DNA of 64,000 nucleotides from JBBRYW01 sp038253945. Its GTDB lineage: Bacteria > Actinomycetota > Thermoleophilia > Gaiellales > Gaiellaceae. The stretch covers positions 62,001-126,000 of the forward strand of contig JBBSGR010000002.1 of NCBI GenBank assembly GCA_038253945.1. The letters are read 5' to 3'. Position numbers and translations under genes: made by a program. The notes below the pieces were generated by a model, which had not been told where the DNA came from, did no database searches, and saw nothing but the letters and a program-made list of their open reading frames with translations. This document shows, piece after piece, positions 34,440-42,031 of the stretch (within the stretch, counting starts at the first letter, position 1; each line of letters starts with the position of its first letter).

Positions 34440-34735
34440 CGTCCCTTCCTGCTCTCCCGAACGAGCTCTGCAGCGGGCGGCAGGCGCCTGCCGCGCAGCT
34501 CCTTGCCCAGAGCGTCCACGCGGCGCAACCACTCGCCCCACTCGCCCTCTACCTTTACGCGCGGCGCGCCGCCGGCTGCCGGAACACCACCTGCGAGCGC
34601 ATCAAGTGCGTCGACGTCCACGAGGTGCTGGTTGCCTACTTTGTCGGAAGGTAGGCGGCCGCTCCAGATCCACCGACGGATGGTTTCGGGGCTGCGGCCG
34701 GCACGGCGTGCTGCGGCCGGCACGGTGAGCTTCAT
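34436..34735 (-). CDS. MerR/excisionase-type antitoxin, pair 1
   Basis: 99 residues: a helix-turn-helix of the excisionase/MerR kind at the N-terminus (LTVPAAARRAGRSPETIRRW, IWSGRLPSDKVGN), followed by a charged helical tail (EGEWGEWLRRVDALGKELRG) that would wrap the PIN toxin. It overlaps the toxin start by 4 bases. An imperfect palindrome overlaps its own ATG, the usual place for autorepression. Confidence 0.8.
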   Translation of the reverse strand: MKLTVPAAARRAGRSPETIRRWIWSGRLPSDKVGNQHLVDVDALDALAGGVPAAGGAPRVKVEGEWGEWLRRVDALGKELRGRRLPPAAELVRESRKGR

Positions 34736-34754
34736 GGAGTAGAAGTCTACACCA
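34735..34754 (-). promoter_or_regulatory. operator-like palindrome at antitoxin 1 start
   Basis: TGGAGTAGAAGTCTACACCA is an inverted repeat with two mismatched pairs, starting at the antitoxin's initiation codon. It is a likely autoregulatory site for the toxin-antitoxin pair. Confidence 0.5.
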
Positions 34755-34866
34755 TACCGGATTTCCAGTGCGCGCCGTTCGGCAGCATCTCGGCACAGAT
34801 TCGCCCGGGCCGAGCATTGCAACTTGATGCCGTTGTACGGATACGCAATGATGCTATGATGCGGAT

Positions 34867-35097
34867 GTGCCGAAGATACGTACGACGCTAACGGTCGACG
34901 AAGCGGTTCTCCGCGCAGTCAAGGTTCGGGCGGCCCGCGCAGGCAAGGGCGACAGCGAAGTCATCGAGGAGGCATTACGGCGCGAGCTCGGGTTCGACAT
35001 GCTCGACCGACTGTGGCGACGGAACGATCTGTCCGAGGAAGAGGCAACTGCGCTCGCCGTCGAGGCTCAGCACAAGCCTCGGCATCGCCGGCGCTGA
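34867..35097 (+). CDS. ribbon-helix-helix antitoxin, pair 2
   Basis: 76 residues with an RHH DNA-binding fold: beta strand PKIRTTLTVDEAVLRAVKVR, then helix and turn (ARAGKGDSEVIEEALRRELG) and a short toxin-binding tail. GTG at 34867 is preceded by imperfect direct repeats of ATGATGC(TA/GG) that could be operator half-sites. The toxin gene begins directly after the stop (TGA-GTG). Confidence 0.82.
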   Translation: MPKIRTTLTVDEAVLRAVKVRAARAGKGDSEVIEEALRRELGFDMLDRLWRRNDLSEEEATALAVEAQHKPRHRRR

Positions 35098-35505
35098 GTG
35101 CAAGCTGTCCTCGACGTCGACGTTCTCATTGCTGCTCTGCTCTCGCCGAGCGCGGCACCCGCGCAGCTCCTCTCGCGCTGGCTGCTTGGCGAGTTCGAGC
35201 TCGTCGTCTCGGAAGCCCTCCTGGCTGAGCTCGAGCGTGCGCTCGCCTACCCGAAGCTGCGAGCGCGCATAACCCCGAAGGACGCCGCCGCGTTCGTGTC
35301 GCTCCTCCAGAACACCGCCGTCCATGAGTCAGACCCGTCCGCGCCGCCTCGCCGCTCGCTCGACCCCGGCGACGACTACCTGCTTGCGCTGGCCGAGGGA
35401 AAAGCGATCATCGTCTCCGGGGATCAGGATCTGCTCGCACTCGCCGACCGGTTCCCGATCCGCAGCCCGCGAGACTTCCTCGAGGCGCTCCAGAAGCGTC
35501 CGTAG
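35098..35505 (+). CDS. PIN-domain toxin, pair 2
   Basis: 135 residues of the putative-toxin PIN family (COG1569-like): VLDVDVLIAALLSPSAAPAQ (first Asp), LVVSEALLAELERALAYPKL (Glu) and RSLDPGDDYLLALAEGKAII then VSGDQDLLAL (Asp residues). It begins at GTG one codon after the antitoxin stop. It would be an RNase held in check by the RHH partner. Confidence 0.85.
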   Translation: MQAVLDVDVLIAALLSPSAAPAQLLSRWLLGEFELVVSEALLAELERALAYPKLRARITPKDAAAFVSLLQNTAVHESDPSAPPRRSLDPGDDYLLALAEGKAIIVSGDQDLLALADRFPIRSPRDFLEALQKRP

Positions 35506-35653
35506 TGCCCCGCGATCCGTCGGAGAGGCGGGGCCTCCAGGCGCTTGCTGAAGGCAACTGCCAAGAGGGGCGCCACAACCGTGGTGCCGGCCGCCCGCGC
35601 ACATTGGCGGACAGCGTGTTGGCAGGGCAGTTCGCCGTCGAAGAGAATCCGTC

Positions 35654-36979
35654 GTGGTGGCTCGCCTGCGAGAAGACCATTCGGTTGCCGTCATCCTGGC
35701 GGCGGGGAGCGGAACACGGCTCGGCGAGCCCTCGAAGCCGCTCGCGCTCGTTGCGCGTCTGACGCTGCTCGAGCGGGCCGTGGCGACATTGCAAAGGGCG
35801 GGCGTCGGACGAGTCATCGTCGTCGTCGGGCACGCGAAGGACGAGGTCGAGCGGTTCGTACGCGAGCGGGAGCTCCAGGTGGAGCTGGTCGAGAACGAGG
35901 ACTTCGCCGCTGGCAATGGCTCCTCCGCGATCGTCGGCGGGCGAGCGGCGGGTCAGCGATTCCTCCTGATGATGGCCGATCACCTGCTCGAGCCCGAGGT
36001 CGTCGAGCGCATGCTCAGCTGTGGCGCGCCGTTTGCCGTTGCGGTCGATACGCGCCCGCGAAATTGCGAGCTCGAGGACGCGACGAAGCTGCGCGTGCAC
36101 GATGGCCGGGTTGTCGCCGTCTCGCGCGAGCTCGAGGACTGGAATGCGATCGACGCCGGCGTCTTTGCCTGCGATGGGGCCGTCGTCCACGCAGCGGAGC
36201 AAGCCATGGCCGCCGGTGAGGGGACGTGGAATGCCGTTAAACGCCACTGGATTGCCGACGGGCACCGGCTCGACGCCGTCGACGTCGCGGGTCTCTTCTG
36301 GATCGACGTCGATACGCCCGAAGACGTGCAACGCGCGGAGCGCCTGTTGCTCCGGCAGGCAAGCGCCAAGCCACTGGACGGGCCGGTGGCGCGACAGCTC
36401 AACCGACGCTTCTCCCGACCAATCTCGCTCTTGCTGATCCGGCTCGGGATCGCGCCGAACCTCGTCACAGTGGCCTCGTTCGTCCTCACATGCCTGGCAG
36501 CCGGCGTCCTGGCGGCGGGAGCGACCGCGACCGCTGCGCTCGTGGTTGGCGGCGTTCTCGTCCAAGCGGCATCGGTCTTCGACGGCTGCGACGGCGAGGT
36601 GGCGCGTGCGACGCTGCGCACATCGCCGGCCGGCGCGTTCCTCGACGCGACGCTCGATCGCGTCGGGGACGCCGCGGTGCTCGTCGCGCTCGCCGTCGCC
36701 GCGGGGCTCGACTCCGTTACCTGGGCCGCGCTCGCCGCGGCTCTCTTCGGCAGCCTGCTGGCGCCTTACGTCAAGGCAGCCTACGAAGCGGCGTTCTCGA
36801 GCCCATTCCCAGCGGGCGCCATTCGTTTCGGCGCCGGGCGCGACGTCAGGCTCTTGCTGATCGCCGTGTCGGCGGTCACGCTGGAGCCGCTCTGGGGCCT
36901 GATCGTTGTCGCTGCGCTTGCGAACCTCGAGGCGGCCCGTCGCGCCGTTGCCGGATGGCGCGTCCGCGCCGGGCGGTAA
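35654..36979 (+). CDS. bifunctional nucleotidyltransferase / CDP-alcohol phosphatidyltransferase (DIPP-synthase-like)
   Basis: 441 residues in two parts. Residues 10-235 are a sugar-phosphate-type nucleotidyltransferase (VILAAGSGTRLGEPSKPL, with MMADHLLEPEVV as the metal Asp loop). Residues 245-440 are a membrane CDP-alcohol phosphatidyltransferase with six or so spans and a perfect signature, D313-G-x2-A-R-x8-G-x3-D-x3-D335. This architecture is that of the bifunctional CTP:inositol-1-phosphate cytidylyltransferase / di-myo-inositol phosphate phosphate synthase, which makes a compatible-solute precursor in thermophiles. No inositol-1-phosphate synthase or phosphatase is adjacent. It could equally make an inositol phospholipid or another phosphodiester. 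Confidence 0.82.
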   Translation: MVARLREDHSVAVILAAGSGTRLGEPSKPLALVARLTLLERAVATLQRAGVGRVIVVVGHAKDEVERFVRERELQVELVENEDFAAGNGSSAIVGGRAAGQRFLLMMADHLLEPEVVERMLSCGAPFAVAVDTRPRNCELEDATKLRVHDGRVVAVSRELEDWNAIDAGVFACDGAVVHAAEQAMAAGEGTWNAVKRHWIADGHRLDAVDVAGLFWIDVDTPEDVQRAERLLLRQASAKPLDGPVARQLNRRFSRPISLLLIRLGIAPNLVTVASFVLTCLAAGVLAAGATATAALVVGGVLVQAASVFDGCDGEVARATLRTSPAGAFLDATLDRVGDAAVLVALAVAAGLDSVTWAALAAALFGSLLAPYVKAAYEAAFSSPFPAGAIRFGAGRDVRLLLIAVSAVTLEPLWGLIVVAALANLEAARRAVAGWRVRAGR

Positions 36980-37027
36980 GGCCGAGCTGCCATACCGGCC
37001 GCCGGCTCCGCTGGGTCCCCGCTGCCG

Positions 37028-37432
37028 TCAGGCGCGGAGGCGGTACTCCGACGGTCCGGCGAGGACGACGAGGTACCCGTCGGGGTCGCGGACCCAGATC
37101 TCCTGCTGCCGGGCATTGGGGTTGGTGTGCACGTCGTGCACGACGGACGCGCCCGTGGCACGGACCTGCTCCACGGTGGCCTTGAAGTCGGCGACCTCGA
37201 ACCAGAGCAGGAATCCGTTGCCCAACGGCTTCTCGCGATCGGCCAGGCGGCCGTGGTGGTCCTCGACGTCGAAGGCGTGCAATTGCAGCAGGATCTCGCC
37301 GTTGCTGACGATCTGCTCGTACTCGTCGCCGCCGTGGCCGCTCTCCGCGGCGAGCACCTGCTGGTAGAAGCGGCTGGACGCCGGGACGTCGTGGACGACC
37401 AGCAGGGGCTGTGGCCAGGTCTGGGCAGTCAC
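37028..37432 (-). CDS. VOC-superfamily (glyoxalase/bleomycin-resistance-like) protein
   Basis: 134 residues: PLLVVHDVPASSRFYQQVLA at the start, NGFLLWFEVADFKATVEQVR in the middle, and QQEIWVRDPDGYLVVLAGP at the end, the standard VOC half-site pattern. The final metal-ligand Glu position is not clearly kept (YLVVLA). Stand-alone gene convergent with the DIPP-synthase-like gene. The ATG is at 37432. Confidence 0.85.
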   Translation of the reverse strand: MTAQTWPQPLLVVHDVPASSRFYQQVLAAESGHGGDEYEQIVSNGEILLQLHAFDVEDHHGRLADREKPLGNGFLLWFEVADFKATVEQVRATGASVVHDVHTNPNARQQEIWVRDPDGYLVVLAGPSEYRLRA

Positions 37433-37510
37433 AGCGTTAGTCTAGGCCCGAGCACCGAGCCTTCCTCGGGTGCCAAGTGCGGTGGCCATCCTCCGCGATA
37501 CTCAGAAAGA

Positions 37511-38197
37511 GTGAGGACAATCATCCTTGTCGCGTCGCTAGTCGCCGCCTGCGCCCTGGCCGCGCCCGCGTCGGCGCGTACGATGCTGCTCGGCCGCTCC
37601 TGGCAGGGGCGCCCGATCCGAGCGGTCGAAGTTGGCGATCCATCGGGGACGCCGGTACTGGTTGTCGGCTGCATTCACGGCAACGAGGTGGGCGGAATCG
37701 CGATCGCACGGGCGCTCGAGCGTCTGTCGCCGCGCGACCTCGATCTGTGGATCGTGCCCGACCTGAACCCGGATGGCGTCGCCGCCGGCACACGTCAGAA
37801 CGCGCACGGCGTCGACCTGAACCGCAACTTTCCCTGGCGCTGGCGGCCGCTCGGCGGTGTATACGAGTCGGGGCCGCATCCCTTGTCGGAGCGCGAGGCG
37901 CGGATCGCGCATGCGCTGATGCTGCATGTGCGGCCGCAGCTGACGATCTGGTTCCACCAGCATCTCGACCTGGTCTGGGCCTCAGGGGGCGACCGGCGGG
38001 TCGAGAAGGTGTTCGCGCGTCTCTCCGGACTCGCCTACCACCCGCTGCCGCCGCTGGCCGGAAGCGCGATCGACTGGCAGAACAAGACGCTTCGCGGAAC
38101 GACGGCATTCGCGGCGGAGCTGCCCGCGGGCGAACCGGGACGAGCGGCGGTCACGCGCTACGTCCGCGCCGTTCTCGGGGCGGCACGCGCGCGCTGA
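37511..38197 (+). CDS. exported M14-family zinc carboxypeptidase / murein-peptide amidase
   Basis: 228 residues with a signal peptide (IILVASLVAACALAAPASA). The catalytic domain shows the zinc motif CIHGNEVGG (HxxE), the arginine-asparagine segment HGVDLNRNFPWRW, and IWFHQHLDLVWAS supplying the third zinc ligand. The last helix region TAFAAELPAGEP contains the likely catalytic Glu. It is close to MpaA-type peptidases that trim murein peptides, here outside the membrane. GTG at 37511 gives the signal peptide directly. Confidence 0.85.
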   Translation: MRTIILVASLVAACALAAPASARTMLLGRSWQGRPIRAVEVGDPSGTPVLVVGCIHGNEVGGIAIARALERLSPRDLDLWIVPDLNPDGVAAGTRQNAHGVDLNRNFPWRWRPLGGVYESGPHPLSEREARIAHALMLHVRPQLTIWFHQHLDLVWASGGDRRVEKVFARLSGLAYHPLPPLAGSAIDWQNKTLRGTTAFAAELPAGEPGRAAVTRYVRAVLGAARAR

Positions 38198-38198
38198 G

Positions 38199-38974
38199 TC
38201 AGCCGAGCAGCGGGACGTCGCCCGTCAGGACCTCGAAGCCTTCCTCGGTGACGAGGACGTTGTCCTCGACACGGATCCCGCCGAAGTCGAGCATCCGCTC
38301 GGCGCGCTCCCAATCCACCGCGTCGCGATGCTGCTCGCGGAGCTCCGGATCGCGCAGGAGCGCCGAAACGAAGTAGATCCCCGGCTCGATCGTGACGACG
38401 TGGCCCGGCAACAGCGGCAGATCGACTCGCAGGCGCGGGAAGGCGTCTGGACCGGGGTCGCCGGCCGCGGAGGACCTCGCCGGCGTCCCGTATGCCAAGA
38501 CCCACCATGTGCCCGACCCCATGGGGGAAGAAGAGCGAGACACTCTTGCTCTCGACCAGGGTCTCGGCCCGGCCGCGCAGGAGGCCGAGCTCGATCAGTC
38601 CCTCAGCGATCACCAGGCTCGCCGTCCGGTGGACGTCTCGCCACTCGGTGCCGGCGGTGCAGCGGCGGATTGCGGCAAGGCCGGCGGCGCGCACGAGCGC
38701 GTGGAGCTCGGCCTGCTGCGAGGTGAAGCGCCCGTCGGCGGGATAGGTTCTCGTGACGTCGCTGGCGTAAGATCGCCGCACCGAGACACGCGATCGCTCG
38801 CCCCTTCCGCGCTCCGAGCCACGAATCGAGCTCCGACATCGGCACGGCTTCCTGCTCACTCGTGAGCGCTCCTTCCCAGAGCAGTTCGTTCCGTGTCACC
38901 GGCACGAGGAAGTCGACCCAGCCGACCTGCGGGTCGAACGCGAGGACACCGCCGTGCCGCTCGCGGTCCGTCAA
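38199..38974 (-). pseudogene. Xaa-Pro aminopeptidase (M24) with frameshifts
   Basis: Three frames cover one M24 metallopeptidase. These are VLAFDPQVGWVDFLVPVTRN (N-terminal part), then SDVTRTYPADGRFTSQQAEL (an Asp metal ligand), KSVSLFFPHGVGHMVGLGIR (His ligand), and finally VVTIEPGIYFVSALL and FGGIRVEDNVLVTEEG (Glu ligands). The frame changes near 38770 and 38480. Metal ligands are all still present, so the breaks may be recent or errors. The N-terminus also looks short. Confidence 0.7.
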
Positions 38975-39175
38975 GCAACAGCTCGCCGGCGCCGGTCGAG
39001 TTGTGTCGCCACACTGCTCTCGAGGTTGCCGTTCCCATCGATCGCACCGAGTACGAATACGAAGTCATGCCGGCCCCGTGTCCTGCCTTTGTCGATCCCG
39101 AGCCGATACTCGCAGATGACTTACGCTGCGATCGAGTGGCGGGCTCACCCAGGCTGGTGCGGAACGCACGAAGTC

Positions 39176-39589
39176 TCACCGCACGATCTCGAAGGCGCGC
39201 TTGCGGTCGCGCCCGAAGCGGAAGATCGCGAAATGCTCGTCGAGGGTCGCCGCCCGCAGGACTCCGAGCCGTTGCATGACGGCGAAGCTCGTTCGGTCGA
39301 CGATCGAGAAGTCCTGGTCCCGGAAGCTCTCGCCGATGGCGAAGGCGACCTCGAGGTCTGCAAGAGTCACCGGCTCGACCGCTGCGGCGCCACTCCGGAT
39401 CGCGTCCCAGTACTGCTCCGCCGTACTCCTTCCCAAACGGTGCGCGAGCAAGAACCACGTCTCGACAAGGATGTGGCCGCTCGTTACGAGCCGCTCGCCG
39501 CTGGCGAGGATCTGCTTGGCGCGGGGGTTGCTCGGATCTCCGCGGTCAGCGGCCGCGTAGAAGATCGAGCTGTCGACGAAGAGCGTCAG
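39176..39589 (-). CDS. PIN-domain ribonuclease toxin (VapC-like), pair 3
   Basis: 137 residues with TLFVDSSIFYAAADRGDPSN (first Asp), GHILVETWFLLAHRLG (Glu), FSIVDRTSFAVMQRLGVL (Asp) and AATLDEHFAIFRFGRDRKRA (Asp), the standard PIN set. As for pair 1, the only fitting start is a CTG (39589) overlapping the antitoxin TGA as CTGA. Confidence 0.85.
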   Translation of the reverse strand: MTLFVDSSIFYAAADRGDPSNPRAKQILASGERLVTSGHILVETWFLLAHRLGRSTAEQYWDAIRSGAAAVEPVTLADLEVAFAIGESFRDQDFSIVDRTSFAVMQRLGVLRAATLDEHFAIFRFGRDRKRAFEIVR

Positions 39590-39825
39590 CGCGTGGACTC
39601 GACCGCTTCGCCGAGATAGCGATGCTTCTCCCGAGCAATGTCGGAGCCCCCGGAGTCGCCGAGATCGAAGAGCGCCTGGGGCTCGGATGCTCCTCGGTGC
39701 TCACCGAGATCGCGCGATACGAGCCGGCGTATGTATTCGGCGAACGAGATCCCTAGCTCGGCGGCACGTGCTCGCGCGCGTTGATGCTCGTCTGGCCGGA
39801 GCGTGACCTGGGATCTTGCCATCAT
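39586..39825 (-). CDS. ribbon-helix-helix antitoxin, pair 3
   Basis: 79 residues: RHH strand ARSQVTLRPDEHQRARARAA, helix ELGISFAEYIRRLVSRDLG, then an acidic toxin-binding tail ending GEAVESTR. Two adjacent ATG codons (39825 and 39822) can serve as start; a longer frame upstream runs through the operator palindrome and is less likely. Overlaps the toxin gene by 4 bases. Confidence 0.82.
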   Translation of the reverse strand: MMARSQVTLRPDEHQRARARAAELGISFAEYIRRLVSRDLGEHRGASEPQALFDLGDSGGSDIAREKHRYLGEAVESTR

Positions 39826-39839
39826 GATGGCGCCATCAT
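39824..39839. promoter_or_regulatory. perfect 16-bp palindrome at antitoxin 3 start
   Basis: ATGATGGCGCCATCAT is its own reverse complement and overlaps the antitoxin start codons. An RHH dimer pair would bind such a site for autorepression. Confidence 0.6.
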
Positions 39840-40012
39840 ACTGCAACAACTCATTAAATTGCCGGACGGAGGTGGCCACCGGCGCGGAAGCCGGCCGAGA
39901 CGCGCAAGCACGTAGGGTCTCGAGCGATGACCACGCGCGGGGAAACTTCTCTCGTTCGCGTGTCTCGAGGCCGAAGCAGTACGAAGCGCGAAGGCAAGCG
40001 CCACCGCGTTGG

Positions 40013-41197
40013 ATGACGAGGGCGATCGACTTCCCGATCGGCGCCGCCGCGACGCTCGCAGAGCTCGAGGCCGACCCTCATCCGTTGCTCGCGCGCCTGC
40101 GCGAGAGCGAACCAGTCTCGTGGCTGCCCGTGCTCGGCGGCTGGCTCGTCACCCAGCGCGAGCTCGCGCTGCAGGTCATGCGCGATCCGGTGACCTTCAC
40201 CGTCGACGATCCACGTTTCTCGACCGGTCAGGTCGTCGGCCCGAGCATGCTCACGCTCGACGGCGCCGAGCACGGCCGCCACCGCGACCCCTTCGCGCGC
40301 CCCTTCCGGCTCGACGCCGTGCGCACGCGGTTCACGGCGCTCGTCGAGAGCGAGACCGACCGGCTGATCGACGCGATCGAGCCCGCCGGCCGGGCAGAGC
40401 TCCGCCGCAGCGTCGCTGGCCCGCTGGCGGTGGTAGTCGTCGCGAATGCGCTCGGCCTCGCGAACGCGGACGCGGGGCGGGTGCTCGGCTGGTACGACGC
40501 GATCGTCGAGGCGGTGACCGGCGTCGCCGCCGGCAGTTCCGTTACGAGCGCGGGCCGGGTGGCGTTCGCGGCGCTGCGGTCGAGCATCGAGCCGACGTTC
40601 GCCCAGGACGGAGGGTCGTCGCTGCTCGCGGCGGCGGCGGCGGGCGAGGCCGCCAGCCTGACGCACGCGGAGGTGGTGTCGAACGCCGCCGTACTCATGT
40701 TCGGCGGCATCGAGACCACCGAAGGCATGATCGCGAACGCGGTTCTGCACCTCCTCCAGCATCCCGACCAGCGTGCGCTCGTCGAGGCCGACCGCGGTCT
40801 GCTGCGAAACGCCGTCGAGGAGTCGCTGCGCCTCGAGCCGGCAGCGGCGGTGATCGACCGCTACGCGACCCAGGATGTCGGGCTCGGCGGCGCGTCGATC
40901 CGCGGCGGCGAGCTCGTGACCGTCTCGATCGCGGGCGCGAACCGGGATCCGCGCGCGTTCGCCGAGCCCGAGCGCTTCGACGTGCGGCGGGAGAGTGCAC
41001 GCCACCACATCGCGTTCGCGCACGGCCCGCACGTCTGCATCGGCATGCACCTCGCGCGCCTCGAGGCGCACACCGCAATCGGGAGGCTTCTCGAGCGGCT
41101 ACCGCGCTTGCGGCTTGATCCGGCCCATCCGGCCGCAACGCGCGGGCTCGTCTTTCGCAAGCCGCCGGCGCTCCACGTCCTCTGGGGAGCGGATTGA
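40013..41197 (+). CDS. cytochrome P450
   Basis: A 394-residue soluble bacterial P450. The I-helix oxygen-activation motif is GGIETT (residues 231-236, with Glu instead of the common Asp). ExxR is E270-S-L-R273, and the haem-thiolate loop is FAHGPHVCIG with Cys342. The N-terminal HGRHRDPFARPF is the usual C-helix HxxxR haem contact. It would hydroxylate a small hydrophobic molecule using ferredoxin and reductase partners, neither of which is adjacent. ATG at 40013 was chosen because the upstream extension overlaps the antitoxin promoter region and lacks P450 features. Confidence 0.93.
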   Translation: MTRAIDFPIGAAATLAELEADPHPLLARLRESEPVSWLPVLGGWLVTQRELALQVMRDPVTFTVDDPRFSTGQVVGPSMLTLDGAEHGRHRDPFARPFRLDAVRTRFTALVESETDRLIDAIEPAGRAELRRSVAGPLAVVVVANALGLANADAGRVLGWYDAIVEAVTGVAAGSSVTSAGRVAFAALRSSIEPTFAQDGGSSLLAAAAAGEAASLTHAEVVSNAAVLMFGGIETTEGMIANAVLHLLQHPDQRALVEADRGLLRNAVEESLRLEPAAAVIDRYATQDVGLGGASIRGGELVTVSIAGANRDPRAFAEPERFDVRRESARHHIAFAHGPHVCIGMHLARLEAHTAIGRLLERLPRLRLDPAHPAATRGLVFRKPPALHVLWGAD

Positions 41198-41227
41198 GGA
41201 CTCGCGCCGCCGAGTCGCGAGGACTTC

Positions 41228-41413
41228 CTACGAGCTGGTGGGCGTCTCGTCGTCCACCGCGTCCGCCGAGGACGACGTGTCCTCGCTATCCGTGCCCTCC
41301 GCGGCGGCCGCCTGCTTCCTCTCGTCCTTCTTCTCCTGCTTGCGCGCGCGGCGCTCCAGAACCTTCCGCTCTCGGGTCATCTTTGCCATCGTGGTCTGTC
41401 TCTTCGAGCTCAT
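41228..41413 (-). CDS. small highly charged protein of unknown function
   Basis: 61 residues, very basic at the start (KMTRERKVLERRARKQEKKD) and acidic and serine-rich at the end, with no globular domain evident. ATG at 41413 follows a good ribosome site (AGGAGGG). Short Lys/Arg-rich proteins of this kind occur widely in Actinobacteria with no known role. It converges on the P450 gene. Confidence 0.55.
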   Translation of the reverse strand: MSSKRQTTMAKMTRERKVLERRARKQEKKDERKQAAAAEGTDSEDTSSSADAVDDETPTSS

Positions 41414-41650
41414 CAAGCCCTCCTCTCTCTGTTCCTTCGCATGCCCCGTTCGGGACATCGCCTAGTAATCTGCCCTTTTGCCGGGTCGTGTTCGGGGTGA
41501 ACTCGTCTGCTGGGTCTCGAGAGTACCCCGCTGGTGAATCGTGCGGGACGGGCTCGAGCTTCGGACTCGCGCTAGATCAGCGCCGCGGCGTCGGCCGACG
41601 CGGGGGGCGACCACAACTGCGGAAGCGCCGATCGGGGATGATGCGGGGCG

Positions 41651-42031
41651 ATGACGGACGCAACGACGGAGTTCTTCGAGGAGCTGGATCGGCGTGATCA
41701 CGAGCCTTTGCTGGCGAAGGTGAGCGCTACGGCGCGCTTCGAGCTCTCGCACGACGGCGCCACCGACCACTGGCTCGTGGCCGTCGACAGGGGCAACCTC
41801 ACCGTGTCGCACCACGACGGCCCTGCCGACCTGATGCTCCGCACGGAGCGGAAGCTCTTCGACGGCATGGCCACCGGCCAGGTCAACGCGGTGGCTGCGC
41901 TCCTACGCGGCGCGCTCGTCGTCGAGGGCGACTGGGAGCTGATGGTGCTGATCCAGCGGCTCTTTCCAGGCCCGCCGCGAGCTCGGCAGGAACCGACGAC
42001 CACGACTACGAGCAAGAGAGAGAAGCGATGA
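41651..42031 (+). CDS. SCP2 sterol-carrier-like domain protein
   Basis: 126 residues. ARFELSHDGATDHWLVAVDR and LMLRTERKLFDGMATGQVNA, followed by LLRGALVVEGD, are the typical SCP2 pattern (strand, DxxxxGxxxP, MxxGxxxPxxAxxxGxxxxxGD). The fold has a hydrophobic tunnel that binds lipids or acyl chains. The stop overlaps the start of the debranching-enzyme gene (ATGA), so the two are co-translated, though a functional link is not obvious. Confidence 0.85.
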   Translation: MTDATTEFFEELDRRDHEPLLAKVSATARFELSHDGATDHWLVAVDRGNLTVSHHDGPADLMLRTERKLFDGMATGQVNAVAALLRGALVVEGDWELMVLIQRLFPGPPRARQEPTTTTTSKREKR

